DNA of 64,000 nucleotides, from NCBI GenBank assembly GCA_949130495.1, contig OX422216.1:361980605-362044604 (forward strand), read 5' to 3'. A model generated the notes under the pieces. That model worked only from the letters and a program-made list of their open reading frames with translations, searched no databases and was not told the origin of the DNA. Made by a program: the position numbers and the translations under genes. How positions within the stretch are numbered: the stretch's first letter is position 1; the number at the start of each line of letters is the position of its first letter. Positions 1 through 12,988 of this stretch are shown one piece after another. This stretch comes from Sambucus nigra. Taxonomy: Eukaryota > Streptophyta > Magnoliopsida > Dipsacales > Adoxaceae.

Positions 1-830
1 TTTGTGGAGGAGATAACTAGTGAGTTTGAGAGGAGTGTGTTAGGTGATCTTACCTTCTTCTTAGGTCTTCAAGTTGGACAGTCAGAGGATGGGATATTTG
101 TATCCCATTCAAAATAGGCTAAAAATCTACTGAAGAAGTTTGGGTTAGACACATCTAAGCACTCACATAAACATATGAGTTATACTACTAAGCTTAGCAA
201 GGATGAGTCGAGAAAGGATGTAGAAACACTCTTTAGGAGTATGATAAATAGTCTTCTTTACCTTATCTCTATACTGATATTTCCTTCAACCTTGGGGTGT
301 GCGCGCGTGATATCAATCATCCCTAAAAAAGTCCCACTTGCTTGCTATTAAACGTATAATATAATATGTGAGTGGCACTATTTCCTACAATATTTGGTAC
401 TCTTATGATATTAATGACCGTTTGACTGCCTATTCATATGACAATTGGGTTGGGGAGTTTATGAGTGTAAGATCCCCTCTGTTGGGTGTTTCTATTTTGG
501 GAGTGATCTTGTCTCCTGGTTAAGCAAGAAGAAAAGCTCCATTTCTCCATCTACGACGGAGACCGAATATATTGCCATCGGGAGTTGTTGCACATAACTC
601 TTGTGGATGAAGAAAATGTTAGAATATTATGGGATCTCCCAAGGCAAAATGACTATTTTGTGTGAAAATACAAGTGAAATTCACATATCTCATAATCCTG
701 TCCAACACACTCGAATGACGCATATTAAGATAGGAGAGCATTTCATATGTGAGGTTATTGAAGAAAAAGTCGTGTCTTTGAACCTTGTGAACACCGAACT
801 TCATTTTTTCCAATATCTTTACTAAACCTC
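1..830 (+). pseudogene. Ty1/copia reverse transcriptase end plus RNase H remnant
   Basis: Frame 1 reads FVEEITSEFE, then DLTFFLGLQV, the C-terminal end of a Ty1/copia reverse transcriptase. After a damaged stretch (about 290-480), RNase H follows as SWLSKKKSSISPSTTETEYI and ends in HNPVQHTRMTHIKIGEHFI, the usual C-terminal block of the family. In-frame stops (for example near 117, 349 and 597) and frameshifts near 300-480 show it is dead. The start lies left of the window. It would have been the last part of a copia Gag-Pol polyprotein. I found no clear polypurine tract or LTR after it. Confidence 0.85.
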
Positions 831-2042
831 TATATGACCTTAGGTTCGAGAATCTTAGGAAATCTATAGGTGTTCTTTCTATAGATTGAGTTCGGGTTTG
901 GTCTAGTTTGGGGTGCTTGATCATTTCCATTCTTTTCATCCCTAAACTAGAATGTACATTCTTTTGTATACTTTTTTATATTAAACCAAAAAAAATTATC
1001 ATTATTTTTATAAAAATCCAAAAAGATTTTATTTTTTCAATTTTAAAATTTCCAAAAAGATTTTATCTATTGTTTTATTTTAACAAATTTGAAAAATATT
1101 TTTCAATTTTTGTTTTCTCTGGCATGAATACGCTATTTGAATCACCCATTCACTTCATTTTTCCCGTGTCCTATCATGATGTGCTAGGTTTAGTTATGCC
1201 ACTATAGTGTTTAAATATGTCTTCTCGGGCATAACGATGTGTTGATGTGATCATTTTCAAGATGTCTGTCTCTTATCATCCCTTTGCTGCACACAATGTT
1301 TAAGGTGTTACTTGAGTGTTGATGTTATTTTCATACGCTAAATGTGATGTTCGTATTCCAATACTACCATTTACATCTTACCCAATCGGAATTTGTGTTC
1401 ATGTAAGAACCATTGTATGAGATTATTTATAATAATTGTATGAGTGTGCAATGACTTGGGCTATGATCGAAAAAATACTCCATTGCATTAAAAGCCACCA
1501 TTGGAAAGAGCCCAATTTATTACGCAAAAAGAAAATTTCATGTGATGAAGGACCAAAATGAGATTGCATGGTAATATGTCAAAAATAATTATCCTCTCTA
1601 ATATCATTATATGAGAACAACTCATATTCAAAATAATTGAGTGATTGATGTAGTATAGTTGTAGATAAATGGGTTTTCACATTCGTACTCCGTTTCCATT
1701 TTTCTTCGCATGAGAATATTAGGGTGAGAATCATCTTTAATTCAGCATATATGCATAACTGCATCGACCTCTCGTATATACCATGAAAATTGTCACTAAG
1801 GATGATTCGAGTGCACCCATTGGTTTGTCCAGTACATGATGTGTAGTGTTGCATAGCTTTAAATCGATGCACTCATGATTTAGGTTCACACTTGTTCATT
1901 TCGTTTCCATGCATCCTTGAACAATGTTGTGTCACAACAAAATGTGTTTATTCGAGTTTACTTTACTTTTTTATGTTCAAAATTTTCAAAAACAAATAAA
2001 AATAAAAGTGTTTTTCTATTTCGTTAAAAGAGATATAGTCTT
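831..2042. other. AT-rich sequence after the copia remnant, no gene seen
   Basis: This stretch follows the copia RNase H. It is AT-rich with runs of T and has only short unconvincing frames. It may include the copia 3' untranslated region and LTR, but I could not find both LTR ends or a target-site duplication. Confidence 0.4.
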
Positions 2043-2245
2043 GTTCGAACGAGATGGGGTTCTCGTTAGAACATGCTCATCATGTACTTCAAATGAGAAA
2101 TTTTTGTTTCTTTTTTCACTTTTGTTTAATGTTCATTTGATGTTAGTTCGAGTGAGATTTCGATTTCGTTTGAATGAATTTTTTTGGTGTTCGAACGAGA
2201 TTTTTATTTCGTTCGAACGAGGTCTTTTTTTCGTTCGAACAAAGT
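2043..2245. repeat. Array of TTCGAACGAG-type palindromic motifs (degenerate)
   Basis: TTCGAACGAG or close variants occur near 2043, 2198, 2209 and 2231, with relatives such as CTCGTTAGAAC (2063) and TTCGAGTGAG (2146) between them. The core TTCGAA is palindromic and contains CG. The same motif, with its partner TTCTAACGA, forms arrays in the LTRs at 5773-8745, 9330-12246 and 49963-53142, so this stretch is probably part of a related old LTR whose ends I could not place. Confidence 0.6.
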
Positions 2246-3294
2246 TAAAAATTCATCATAGGTTAAAACATTTCATTTCATCCATTTTTACTCCTTCATT
2301 CAACCATATTTATTCCTCCCCTAGGTGATTTTTTTTACCTGAGTACTATTCGTGGCCTATATTCATTCCATCTCATGTCATCTCATATTGCCTTGTCATT
2401 TGGTGACATTCTCCTATCCCAGGATTACTTCAGGTATTATTTTTTTATTTTTGTTTTGTTTTTTCATTTTTATTTTATTTGTAGTGCATTATTAATTAAT
2501 ATTACTTGGGGATTACATGTTTTTGTGTATATATACACTTTTTTTCTCAGAAAATCAAAAATTTCAATGTATATATGCATGGTTTTCTTGGCATCCCCTT
2601 CCTATGTTTTTCAATCATTTGTGTAGGGGCATTTTACTGTTTTACTAATCAAAAAAAAAATTCAAAAAATATTTTTAGTGCCCATTTTATCAAGTGTCAT
2701 AATTCCATTATTTTTTTTAATTTCCTCATTTTTGTTCGAAAATGGTAATACGACATCCACGTATTTTTTTTGTTTTCGATTTATCTCGGATATTCTGATT
2801 CTATATCTATGTTTGTGTTGGTCATTTTGGATTTTCTAATTTTCTCAGGGGATGGTTTGAATTTTTTGGAGAAAGGTTCTTAGCATTTGTTGGATTAACT
2901 TTTTTGGTGCTAGGGTTTTAGACTCTCTAGTTGGGTTTTTTGGGTGTTTGATTTTCTTAAGTGTCACTACCTTTTTTTGTGTCCTATCACTTGATCACTT
3001 TTTCATATGTCAAGGGGTATGAAATGTTACTCTCTTACTAATGCGGCTCAAGACGACACATCCACATCATCCTCGCGGGCATGCGCTACACATTCCAATC
3101 GCCCTTGTGTCCATCCGGGTCTGAGTCCTCCCAAAATCAGGATGGGGAAGAAAGGAAGAAGGTCCCCCTCTCTCTCCCTTTTTTTACTATGCCCATGTAG
3201 GTATTTCAAGGATATGGAGGTCCTCTTTCTGCCACTTAGGTCGACGTCTTTGCGGGCTGCCTCAGATATAAAATTGGTCATCGTCAAATTCAAA
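2246..3294. other. No gene recognised; T-rich sequence
   Basis: The sequence is very T-rich, with many TTTTT runs, and becomes GC-richer from about 3040. The overlapping frames at 3007-3297 (+) and 3048-3293 (-) match no family I know and sit on opposite strands of the same bases, so I do not call a gene. Confidence 0.35.
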
Positions 3295-3475
3295 TAACAC
3301 GAAGAGATGGAATCGCCAACCTAGTTTTCTCAAAATGGGCAAAATAATGTATTTGCCTTGAGATAACGGCATCAAGGTCTTACTGATGCATACGAAACAA
3401 AGTTATTCGATGGTCCAGATATAAAATATGGAATGGAAAGGTGTTAGGCCCCCGTTTCGCCCTTTCAGTCTCTCA
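3295..3475 (+). other. Possible leader fragment of a Tat-type element
   Basis: GATGGAATCGCCAACC near 3306 is followed about 130 bases later by GGAAAGGTGTTAGGCCCCCG. I recall a similar pair (GAGTCGCCACC, then GAAGGTATTAGCACCC) in the leader just inside the 5' LTR of plant Tat/Ogre-type retrotransposons. No LTR end or gag was found next to it, so this rests on two short blocks only. Confidence 0.25.
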
Positions 3476-4206
3476 TGGTCTATGTTAATCATCTCCTTTT
3501 ATCAGAAGTGTGATGTGTGTGCACATGTGTTTAATATAAGTAATGGGAGAAGAGAATCATCCAACTCACGTCAAGGAAAAGACTGAGCGGACTCATTCAT
3601 AGGAGTGTACCCAAAAATAATCATTAACATATCATGTATCTATGCATCTAATCATAAATCTTTATGAAAGATAGAATGTGCATGTCGAATGAGTCTCAAA
3701 TATATAGGAGTACAAGACTCACAAAATATATATAATAGAGTATAAAGGACATAAAAAGGAAAGAGAGGACTAGAATCTCAGGATTGACCCGAGACGCCTA
3801 CTTAGCCCAAGGGACATCAAAGTCCATATAGTTAAAATATAGCATAGAGGTGGGTTTCAACTCATAAAACCAAATTTAAGACTCCTCTTTGGGTACTTTT
3901 GGGAAAAATGTGTTGAAATGTGAAAATGTGAGAAAATGAGGAAGCCTTAATTTTGGAATTTACAAGTAACCCTTTTTGGTCAGTTTTGGGTTTTAATGAA
4001 AATAAGTTTTGTGAAATACTAATAATAAACATGGATATTATTTAATGTGAGATGATGGAAATGAGACTAATGTGTATAATAATACTAAGTGGATTATCTA
4101 GAAAAGAGATAAGGGTAGACCTCCTACAATACTTTTGTTACTGAATTTGGGAGATATGTAGGCTGATTACGTATTGGTATACGAGTGATATGATATGATA
4201 AGGTAG
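3476..4206. other. No gene recognised before the chromovirus integrase
   Basis: This is AT-rich sequence with no recognisable protein. The integrase reading that follows starts abruptly near 4207, without the zinc-binding part expected upstream. The chromovirus was therefore cut at or near this point, or another sequence joins it here. Confidence 0.4.
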
Positions 4207-5333
4207 GTGAATAAATGTAGTAGGAAAGTCCAATACCCCGATGGACTTCCTCAACCCTTACATATTCCCGAATGGAAATGGGATCATATTACCATGGATT
4301 TTGTCAATGGACTACCTCGTACTTCCCAAGGATATAATTCTATTTGGTTAATAGTGGATCGACTTACCAAATATGCCCATTTTCTACCTTTAAAGACCAT
4401 TGATTCATTGCAAAAAAATAGCAAGCTATATATTCAAGAAATTATTCGATTACATAGAATTCCTTTATCCATTGTATCATATAGATATTCTCGTTTCATA
4501 GGAATATTTTGGAAAGCATTACAAACTGCAATGGGTACTAAACTTCATTATTTAAATACCGCATTCCACCCCCAAATGGATGGACAATACGAATGTACAA
4601 TTCAAACCCTAGAAGATATGTTACGTGCTTGTACGTAGGATATGTCTGACCACTCGTATGTATATTTACCTCCTGTCAAATTTTCATATAACAATAGTTA
4701 CCAAGATGGTATTAAACCTATCCCATTTGAAGCTTTATACACAAGACCTCATAGATCCCTTGTATGTTGGATAGAGTCAGGAGATAATAAACACTTTGGT
4801 CTAAAAATGTACCAAGAAACAACTGAGGCAATACCGAAAATTCGAGAGAAGCTGAAGACGGCCTAAGATCGACATAAAATTTATGCAGACCAATGCCAAA
4901 AACCTTTAGAATTTTAAGAAAATGAGCAAGTGTTTCTGAAAGTGTCTCCCCAAAAAGGAATTTTACGCTTCCGAAGAGAGGAAAATTAACCCCTAGATAT
5001 ATTGGACCTTTCACAGGTTCTAAAAGAATTGGCTTCGCAACCTATCAATTATAATTGCCCGTGGAATTATCCAATATCCATAACATATTTCATGTGTCAC
5101 AGTTACGTCAGTATATTTTAGATTCGTCCCATACCCCCACATGGCAAAATGATTTAGTCGAACCCAACCATGAGTTTGAAGTACGTCCTATTCAAATTCT
5201 CGATCGCCAAGTGCAGTATCTTAGAAACAAGGAAATTCCCTCAGTTAAAGTACTTTGGGAGCATCAGAATAAGTAAGAAGATACATGGGAACCAGAACAA
5301 GCAATGAAGAATCACTACCCCAACTTATTTTAA
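4207..5333 (+). pseudogene. Ty3/gypsy chromovirus integrase core and C-terminal end
   Basis: The reading begins near PIPEWKW-type sequence (HIPEWKWDHITMDF) and covers the integrase catalytic core: first Asp at TMDF (residue 31 of the reading), then IVSYRYSRF where the family has IVSDRDPRF, so the second catalytic Asp is now Tyr. The Glu is kept in HPQMDGQYECTIQTLEDM. A stop at 4636 replaces a Trp, more stops follow at 4864 and 4915, and a frameshift precedes 5055. The tail HNIFHVSQLRQY, then VLWEHQNK, stop, EDTWEPEQAMKNHYPNLF is the chromodomain-like C-terminus of chromoviruses, ending at 5333. The zinc finger, RNase H, reverse transcriptase and gag are missing. Integrase would insert element DNA into the genome; this copy cannot. 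Confidence 0.88.
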
Positions 5334-5340
5334 GGTAAAA

Positions 5341-5375
5341 TTCGAGGAAGAATTTTTTTTCTTAGGTAGGTAGAC
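5341..5375 (+). promoter_or_regulatory. Chromovirus 3' end block and polypurine tract
   Basis: TTCGAGGAAGAA at 5341 is a slightly changed form of the TTCGAGGACGAA block that lies between pol and the 3' LTR in many plant chromoviruses. The purine-rich TAGGTAGGTAGA that follows, directly before the LTR start, is the likely primer for plus-strand DNA synthesis. Confidence 0.6.
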
Positions 5376-5772
5376 TATAAGAACCGGGATTTTTTTAACT
5401 GTAATTTACCTACGACCATGATTTAAACCCTCATAAGGTGCGTAAAATCAAAAGTCTTCTAAGAGGAAAAAAGCTATATTTTAAAACCTACATTTTTGTT
5501 AATTAAATTAAATCCCCTGAAGTTTTAGTAAATTATAAAAGAGCCCCTGAAAGTTTTAAAGTAAGATAACTTGAGGTATACTTAACCCTTAAACACCAAC
5601 TTTACATCAAAATAATAATTTATGCCTTAATTAACAAAAAATTAAAATTTCAACCCTTAAAAATTTCTAAAAATACCCATATACTTTACAAAAAGAATAC
5701 TTTTAGGGCTATAAAAGTAAATATGCAAATAATTAAGGACTAAACTTGAAACCTTCTTAATTTACACTTTAA

Positions 5773-8745
5773 TGTAACACCCCATATTTTTGAAGATTTA
5801 ATAATTATGTGATTGATAATTAATGTTGGATTAATTAAATTAAAATGTGAGAATTGATTATTAATCCCAATTAAAATTGAATATTTACTAGCGTGACGAG
5901 AAGTTAGTAATTATTAATATTACTGTGAGAATAAGTAATATGGAATGACGATTTTATATAACTTGTTGTGAGAGAGAAATACGACAGTTTGGTATATTAA
6001 GTCGGGACACGCGTGTGAGTCGTGTCAGGACTAAATAAGTGGAATAAAAAGGTAAATTATTTTAAGTAACTCGTATGATCATTTTGAGTGTGCCGTTGAG
6101 TCCGGAGGGGTCAAGATAGTCAGAAAACTCTACCCGGGTATTTTATTTTGACTCTGGGATATTTTTAGGCCAAGCTGCCACCCGGTAGGGGTAGTTTTGT
6201 AATTTGAATTTTTAGAGGAATTAAATGGACGAGAATTGGAGAAATATTATATCAGCTAATTGGGGACAATTAGGGGTAGGATATACCAAAATCAAGAGAG
6301 AGCCATAGTGGTTGAGGGAGAGCAAATTCCAAAGGAGGGGAAGCTATGTTCACCACCTTGCACAACCACCACCACCATCGTGTAGATCGAAACGCAAGGA
6401 ACGCATCCATACCAACAACACCAATGGATCAGACCTTCGAAATTGAGGCAAGTGTTTATTTCTTGCTTTCTTTAGCGATAATTATGTTCATGTTAGTCTA
6501 GGTTAATAAACCATTGTTGTGATAGTTAATTTGGGTGAAATTGGAGAACTATATCATAACCTAGGGATGATTTGATAAGAATTTGAATCCCATATGTAGA
6601 TAAGATGATGCCTACGAAATTATGTTAATTTCTATAAACAAATATGGGTTTAATTTAGAAGTTATGCATATCAATTAAAGAACTAGGGTTCCTGATAATA
6701 AATTCGGGATTTCAAATTATATGGATGGTTTAATGATTCTAGGTTGTTAGAATTCATTTACAAATGTTAGGATTTTATTTGGGACTGATTGATTGGAGTT
6801 TGGGATGATATTTTAGAGGTTTTAGGGTTGAAAATGGTGAATAACGAGGTTGTCTAAGGTTGAAGATGAAATAGCCCATGTCGTGAGATGTCGCGCGAAG
6901 GATATCGTTCGAGCGAGATAAGTATCTCGCGCGAACTCATTCAAGCGAGATAGGGTTATCGCGCAAAGTCGTTCGAGCGACACATGGAAGTCATTCGAGC
7001 GAGATTTATAATTTTTAGGGAATTTCCTATTTTGCCCCTATTTTAGTAAACGGGTAATTTGAGTGAGGAAAACCAGTGTCTGATGAACCCATAATAGTGA
7101 AGAATTATTGGGAGTTGTTTAGGTGTAATGATTTAAACATTAGGGATGGTGAGTCTACCTTGAAGATTACGAGAGAGAGATAATCGTAATTGTCAATGCA
7201 TCGAGAGTATTAAGTGATAAATACTTACGATATTAGTTCTAATGATATGGAACTTATAAGAATAAAAATTAGTGGTTACATTTGGGACTTCTTATGATTA
7301 TGTATTAAGGATTTTCATATGACATAGTATCCCTATATACATTACGAGAGGGGTAATATCGTAATTTAAAAATACGTTGATAGTGTTTAGTGATAATAAT
7401 ACTACGTATGGAAGATGACATTTGGTTGTGTGTATACCGTTCGATTTGATGGGTTGTGTGTATACCTATATTTCATATATTATGTGTATGATATACCTAC
7501 CATACTTTCTATCACGGGAGGTCGGCTTTCGGAACAGGGCCATCTAATCTTTGTGTGCCTACGGGGGGGATTTAGATCGGTACCTTAAGGACATAGGACT
7601 GTGAATGGCTTATTTATGAGTTAATAAGTCAACTAACCATGGGAGCATAGGTATGTGCGTGACCCATTGGAATGTGAACTATGTTCGCCTCCAATATATA
7701 TGATTTTGCTTATTATAACAGTTCCTGAGAGATTCGGAAAACGTAGTCCTCATGTACGTGATGTACCGGGATTTGATAGCAGAGTATGTCTACACCGCAG
7801 CTTAGCCTAGGGGTGGATTATTTGTATATTTGTACTGAGAATAACATACGTGCATTTATAACGTACTCTTTGGTAAAGTATGAAAGTAAATAGTAAATAC
7901 TTCACTTTAGTGTGATAACACTTGTTTAAAATGATAAAGGTCGAGATCAAATACGAAATACTACTATGAGGGGTAACTAGAGGGATAAGCCTTTTTCCTA
8001 GTTAGGAGTGTGTCAGATGGCTAGGTTGGATTAGAGGTACGTTAGGGGTGCACACTAGTCGAGAGGTTATAATCTCATGTGAGAGTTCGAACTAACATGC
8101 ATATAATACTTACTTTAATGCAGTTTTAAATACTTGCAAATAAATCTTTTTAAAACATCGGGCTCTAACCCGTCTCTTGCATTTATTCTCTCTTTTTCTA
8201 TATATATATATATATATATACATATATGTATGTATTTATTAGTACAGGTGCCCAGCCTCAGGGACACCGGTTCTAGATACTTGGATGGTTTGTCGAGCTG
8301 CGGCTGTTGTGGAAGTTGGGGGTCCTTAAGATTAGACGCTTCTCTCATTTCATTTAGTTCCTAGTTCAGATAATTCAGTTCAGGTATGTGTCGTCCATTA
8401 TTATTAGTGGGGTTGTACTCATTTTCCTTTGTAGTTCTTTTCAGTTGGATTGAGTATTTATTATGGTTTGGTTTGTGACTTTGAACTGGAAGGTTTTATC
8501 CAGTCTTAATTATTCAGTATTTGATTCAGTCAGTATTTATCTCTTATGTATGGTTTTTAATTAAATGTTCAAGAACTAAATGAAAGTTTAATTGGAAAAT
8601 GTTTTGACACTAGCTTAATTAAATGTTAGGTAATTAATTGGATTTAAGTTTTCGACAGTGATGCTAAGAATGAACCAAATGAACATTCTGTTATAAATTT
8701 TATAAAGGACCGATCACTCGATATTTAATTGGGCGGGGTGTCACA
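5773..8745 (+). mobile_element. Solo LTR, family S (plus copy)
   Basis: The ends are TGTAACACCCC...GGGGTGTCACA and the length is 2973 bases. The flanks are TTTAA (5768-5772) and TTCAA (8746-8750), a 5-bp target-site duplication with one change. No coding sequence, primer site or polypurine tract is present, so this is a solo LTR left by recombination between the two LTRs of a full element. Inside are a TTCGAGCGAG array (6880-7005), a TA microsatellite near 8200 and CGGGCTCTAACCCG at 8159. The LTR at 9330-12246 is a second copy in inverse orientation. The style of the ends fits long chromovirus LTRs, but that assignment is inference. Confidence 0.85.
6880..7005. repeat. Array of TTCGAGCGAG motifs in the plus family S LTR
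   Basis: TTCGAGCGAG or near variants occur near 6908, 6939, 6972 and 6994, with TCTCGCGCGAA between them, about 1.1-1.2 kb into the LTR. The inverse copy has its TTCGAACGAG array at the same distance from its own start, so the array position is conserved while its units have drifted. Confidence 0.7.
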
Positions 8746-9329
8746 TTCAACCCCTGTCTGCATGATACCACACCTTAACATAAGAGATTAAAAACACCAT
8801 AAACCCATGTGCACCCCATTTACTCATAAACAAAACTTCTTCTAAACTGATTCAAATCCACCTCTCATGAGCTCCAATCAAATCCTCTCATGAAGTAGTA
8901 TAAATGTCCCATGATCCTAGCAGTTAAAACTCACCCTACAGTTCAGTTATAAATCTCAAAAATTCTCCCAAATCAGGTATCTTATCATTTTATGCTTCAT
9001 TTTCAATTCTTTCAATTAGTTTTCTACATAGTTAATATAGTTAGAACTATCATAATATGCAAGCTTTTACATGTAGAATAGCCTAGGATAGAAAAAACAG
9101 GTAGAAACACCATTAAAGCTTGAGCTTTAATCGTGAAACTTTATATGTTGTCTTAATCTTTGATTTGAAGCCATATATAACTTCATTATAACCTAAGGAT
9201 CTCGAGTGTAGTGGTTAAAAGCCATGAATGTTAATATAGAGCTCAAATCGATCAAAAGTATATTTTGAACTCAAAAATTCAAAATTCAAAATTCTCCATA
9301 TACAATCCATCTTAATCCTTGAAACCAAA

Positions 9330-12246
9330 TGTGACACCCCGACTAATTAAATACCGGGTAGCTACTCCTTTATTAAATTAATTCAAAATGCCAAGTTGGC
9401 TCAGTTAATAGCATCACTGTCGAAATTTTTTTATTATTACTAACCACCTAGTAAAGTAAGTTGTCAATTTTAATTTAAAGTCTGATTAACATGCAATAAA
9501 AGATTTAAGCAAGGAATAATATCACCATTCACCATAACGAAATAATATAACATCCATCACATGAAATAAATAAATCCGGAGGAAAAACTCCTCACAACAA
9601 TCCCATAAACTGAAATGAATAACTAAGTACGGAAGACTGAAACAATACAAGCCAAAGTCTGAAACACTGAGATAGAAGATGTCTCTAATAAAAATGGGCA
9701 ACATGCCCTACAACTGATAAGTAATGAAACTGGAATTCCAAACGATAGAGGCGTCTAAAAGAAAATCCCTGTAGCTTCAACAAACAGCTACAGCCCGTCA
9801 TCTGAGTGAGAATCCTAAGCATGGTGTCCTTGTGGCTGGGCACCTAAAATGGTTTTACAAGAAAATAGATTTGAAGAGCAAACGGGTCAGAGCCCGAATG
9901 TGGAGATATATTTTAAAAACCTGCAAGTGCTTTAAAAACATTTAAAACATTAAATGTAAAGTACATGTTAGGACGTACACTCACATGAAATTCTCACCTC
10001 TCGTCTAACTGTGCACTCCTAACGTAAGTACCCATCTAAAGTGATACAAACTACTAGCTAAGTGACAACATATCTAGCTAGACTGTCATAGGTTTTACCC
10101 TTATTACTCGATTCCCAATTAACATTAAAACGATCTCAATTAAATAGGGGCTTAACGTAAATTCAGGCTCTCACAAAAGTAATACAACTCAGTATAGATT
10201 ATCCCATTTATATTTTTCCATATTTATACACCCATTGCCATATGAAAATTCCCATTATAAAGTGTATATTTTCCACAACATAAATATACAATATAAGCAC
10301 CCCGAGGCTAAGCTGCGGTGCACACATACTCTGCTATCCATCCCGGTACATCACGTACATAAGGATTACGCATTCCGAATCTCTCAGGAATCGTTCAGAT
10401 AACACAAATCACAAGTAATGGAGGCGAACACAGTCACATCACATGGGTCACGCACATACCTACGCTCCCACGATCAGCGGACTTATTAACATCCCAATAA
10501 GTCTTTCTCTGACCTATGTTCATCGAGGTAACCAATCTAAATCCGGGCAACACAAGGATTAGAGGGCCCTAAGTGAACGCAAACCTCCCGTGATAGCAAG
10601 TATGGTAGGTATGTCATACACACGAATCATATATCAATACTAAGTAAACACGCATCTTAGTAATCACCGTAGTTTAATTGTAGTACTTTTCTCAATCTAG
10701 TACCAATATATAATATATACAATTTATACGATTCCGATTTATAATCATACGCGCCATAATTTATTCTCACGTCGTAGTAGACACTCACGTCTCAACCCAA
10801 ACGGTCCATTGATTTAAATCACTCGTATATAATTTACTCCTCATAATAACCCAAAAGTCCCAAATCTATCAATACATCATCAAAGTAATGTTATCTCTAC
10901 CCTCGAACAAGTTTACGGGACTCCCAAAATCAAAACAGGCCAAAAAGGCCTAAACTGCCAGCTCGTTAGAAGTCTCGTTAGAACGAGGCTGTTCGAACGA
11001 GATCCAGTTCGTTCGAACGAACTGTACCTTCTAACGAGATCTCGTTCGAACGAGGTATCGAACGAAATTCCCTTTCGTTAGAAGCGACTGGTCAACTCGT
11101 TAGAAGCTCATTCGAACGAGCTCGTTCGAACGACCTGGGAAGGTCTTCTAACGAGGGACCAGTTTCGGCCCAGAATTTTCCCAATCTCGTTTTTCACCAT
11201 TTCTACTCCTCAAATCTCCTCTAAAATTAATCCCAATGATTGTTTTAAGGTCTCTAATCAATCCTAAATATACTATGGTCACATCCTAACACGTTTTAAA
11301 GGATTAATTCATCCTAACATCAATCAATTTATAGATCTCTACACTTTTCCCCCAATTATTCAAGAACATAAACCCTAGAATTTGTAATCATTAATTAGTC
11401 CATTCTAGATCCGTTTTTGTTACATCCAACATATATTAATACCAGAATCATCATCTCTATGTGATTCTACATGCAATTTGTCCTCAATATTCAAGTTCTA
11501 AGTCCAATTAACATGGGTTTTCATTTATCTTCCAAGAATAATTGTAAATCTTCAAATTATTTAACATGGAAGAAATATTCTCTGAATTAAAAGAAATTAA
11601 ATCACTTGCCTCGAGTGTCTCTGAATTTGGTGTTGATTTCCTCTCTCTTTCCGCAGAATTCCCTCTCTCTCTCTTTCTCCAAGCTTCTTCTCCAATGGCT
11701 ATGGTGGCTAGGGTTTTCTTATGGAAAGTAATAGAACCTAATTCTAATAACTTACGTAACCTATTGGGTTAACATGGGTTGGTTAGTGGCTTAGTGGATC
11801 AAACCCACATTAGATTTACTTCTCTAATTTTCGTCATTTTTAATTCCTAAAAATACGAAATTACCAAAATACCCTTTATATTGCCGGTATGGCCTAAAAA
11901 TACCCCGGGACCCAAACTACACCCCCGGCTAGTGTTTTCTGACTATTTCGACCCTTCCGGACGCGTTGGCGCCCTCAAAACGACCACATGGTTAATAGAA
12001 TTTAAATTCACTTTTATAATTAAATAATTATATCCTGACGCGACTGTCACACGTGTCCGAATAAAATGACCAAATTGCCGTATATCAATCTCACGACAAA
12101 TTTCATAGTTCAACATTCAATATAACATCATATATACTCAATATAGTCAAATACCAACTCACATCTCGCTAGTATTTTATCTGGATTAATTCTCATTTAA
12201 TAATTAATCCCAAAAATAAATATAGCCAAAAATACGGGGTATTACA
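9330..12246 (-). mobile_element. Solo LTR, family S (minus copy)
   Basis: On the plus strand it reads TGTGACACCCCG...CGGGGTATTACA and is 2917 bases long. The flanking CCAAA at 9325-9329 and 12247-12251 is a perfect 5-bp target-site duplication. It is the same family as 5773-8745 in reverse: shared landmarks in inverse order include GGCTAAGCTGCGGTG near 10305 (compare 7795-7808), CGGGTCAGAGCCCG at 9883 (compare 8159) and the TTCGAACGA array. No internal coding region is present. The small frame at 11566-11772 lies inside this LTR and has no recognised relative. Confidence 0.92.
10961..11156. repeat. Dense array of TTCGAACGA and TTCTAACGA motifs
   Basis: In about 195 bases there are more than ten units of two alternating forms: the palindrome-based TTCGAACGA (either strand) and TTCTAACGA/TCGTTAGAA. 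CTCGTTCGAACGAG-like units are perfect palindromes. The array lies about 1.1-1.3 kb from the start of the minus-strand LTR, probably in U3. Confidence 0.85.
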
Positions 12247-12988
12247 CCAAAGCCAATATACTCTCACATATAGAAGAAACCAATCCTAATTCATAAGAGA
12301 CCTTGCCATACTCTAGAAATCCAAGAAGATCAGGTCAATTTTTTTGGAAAAAACACAGTTTTGGAACATGAGTTATACTGAATATCAATCAATAAAACTT
12401 ATATATATAGATTCCTCATGATAAAATAGGTTAAGTTTGTTAAGGAATCATCTCAAATGGTATAGCAACGAAGGAGAAAACCTCGGTCAAAAATTGAAAC
12501 CCTAAAAAGTCAAAATTGAGAGGTTGAAGATGAAGACATTCTTCAAAAACCTTGACCCCACGCATGAGGGCGTGTGGCCAATCAGGAATTTTTGATTTTT
12601 TTTCTCATAAATTTTATTAAATTTTTCTAGTCAAAAGGGTATAAGGCAAGGCCATGTTTGGATACTCATAGCTCAAGTTCTGCAAAAACAAGGTTTTTAC
12701 TTAAGAAATTTTTTTCCAAATTACAAATTAAGACCTATCAACTTTTCTTACTTATGAATTTGATAACTAACTTTGTCTATACATACATCAAAATATTTAA
12801 GTTAAAAACTCTCTTACACCAAAGTTCAATAATGAGCTCAAGTTCGGTATTTTAAAGTCCCGAGATAATTACAAATAAGCCCCCAAAACTTTAAAAAAGA
12901 TAGTTTTATTATAAAACTGATTGATTAAAATTCCAAATACTTATATACCCACACATTGTATACAGAAGATCAAGCCCCGGTTCTTCTA

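Noticed and set aside
1924..2328. 134-codon frame over the motif array
   Set aside because: Phe-rich translation of T-rich sequence and repeat units; no homology and no neighbouring gene signals.
11566..11772. 68-codon frame with a clean start
   Set aside because: It lies inside a solo LTR with perfect duplications and has no relative; no matching frame was noticed in the inverse family copy.
9330..12246. Full-length element with hidden genes instead of a solo LTR
   Set aside because: The whole span matches a single LTR of the family, with duplications at both ends and no primer site, polypurine tract or pol motif inside.
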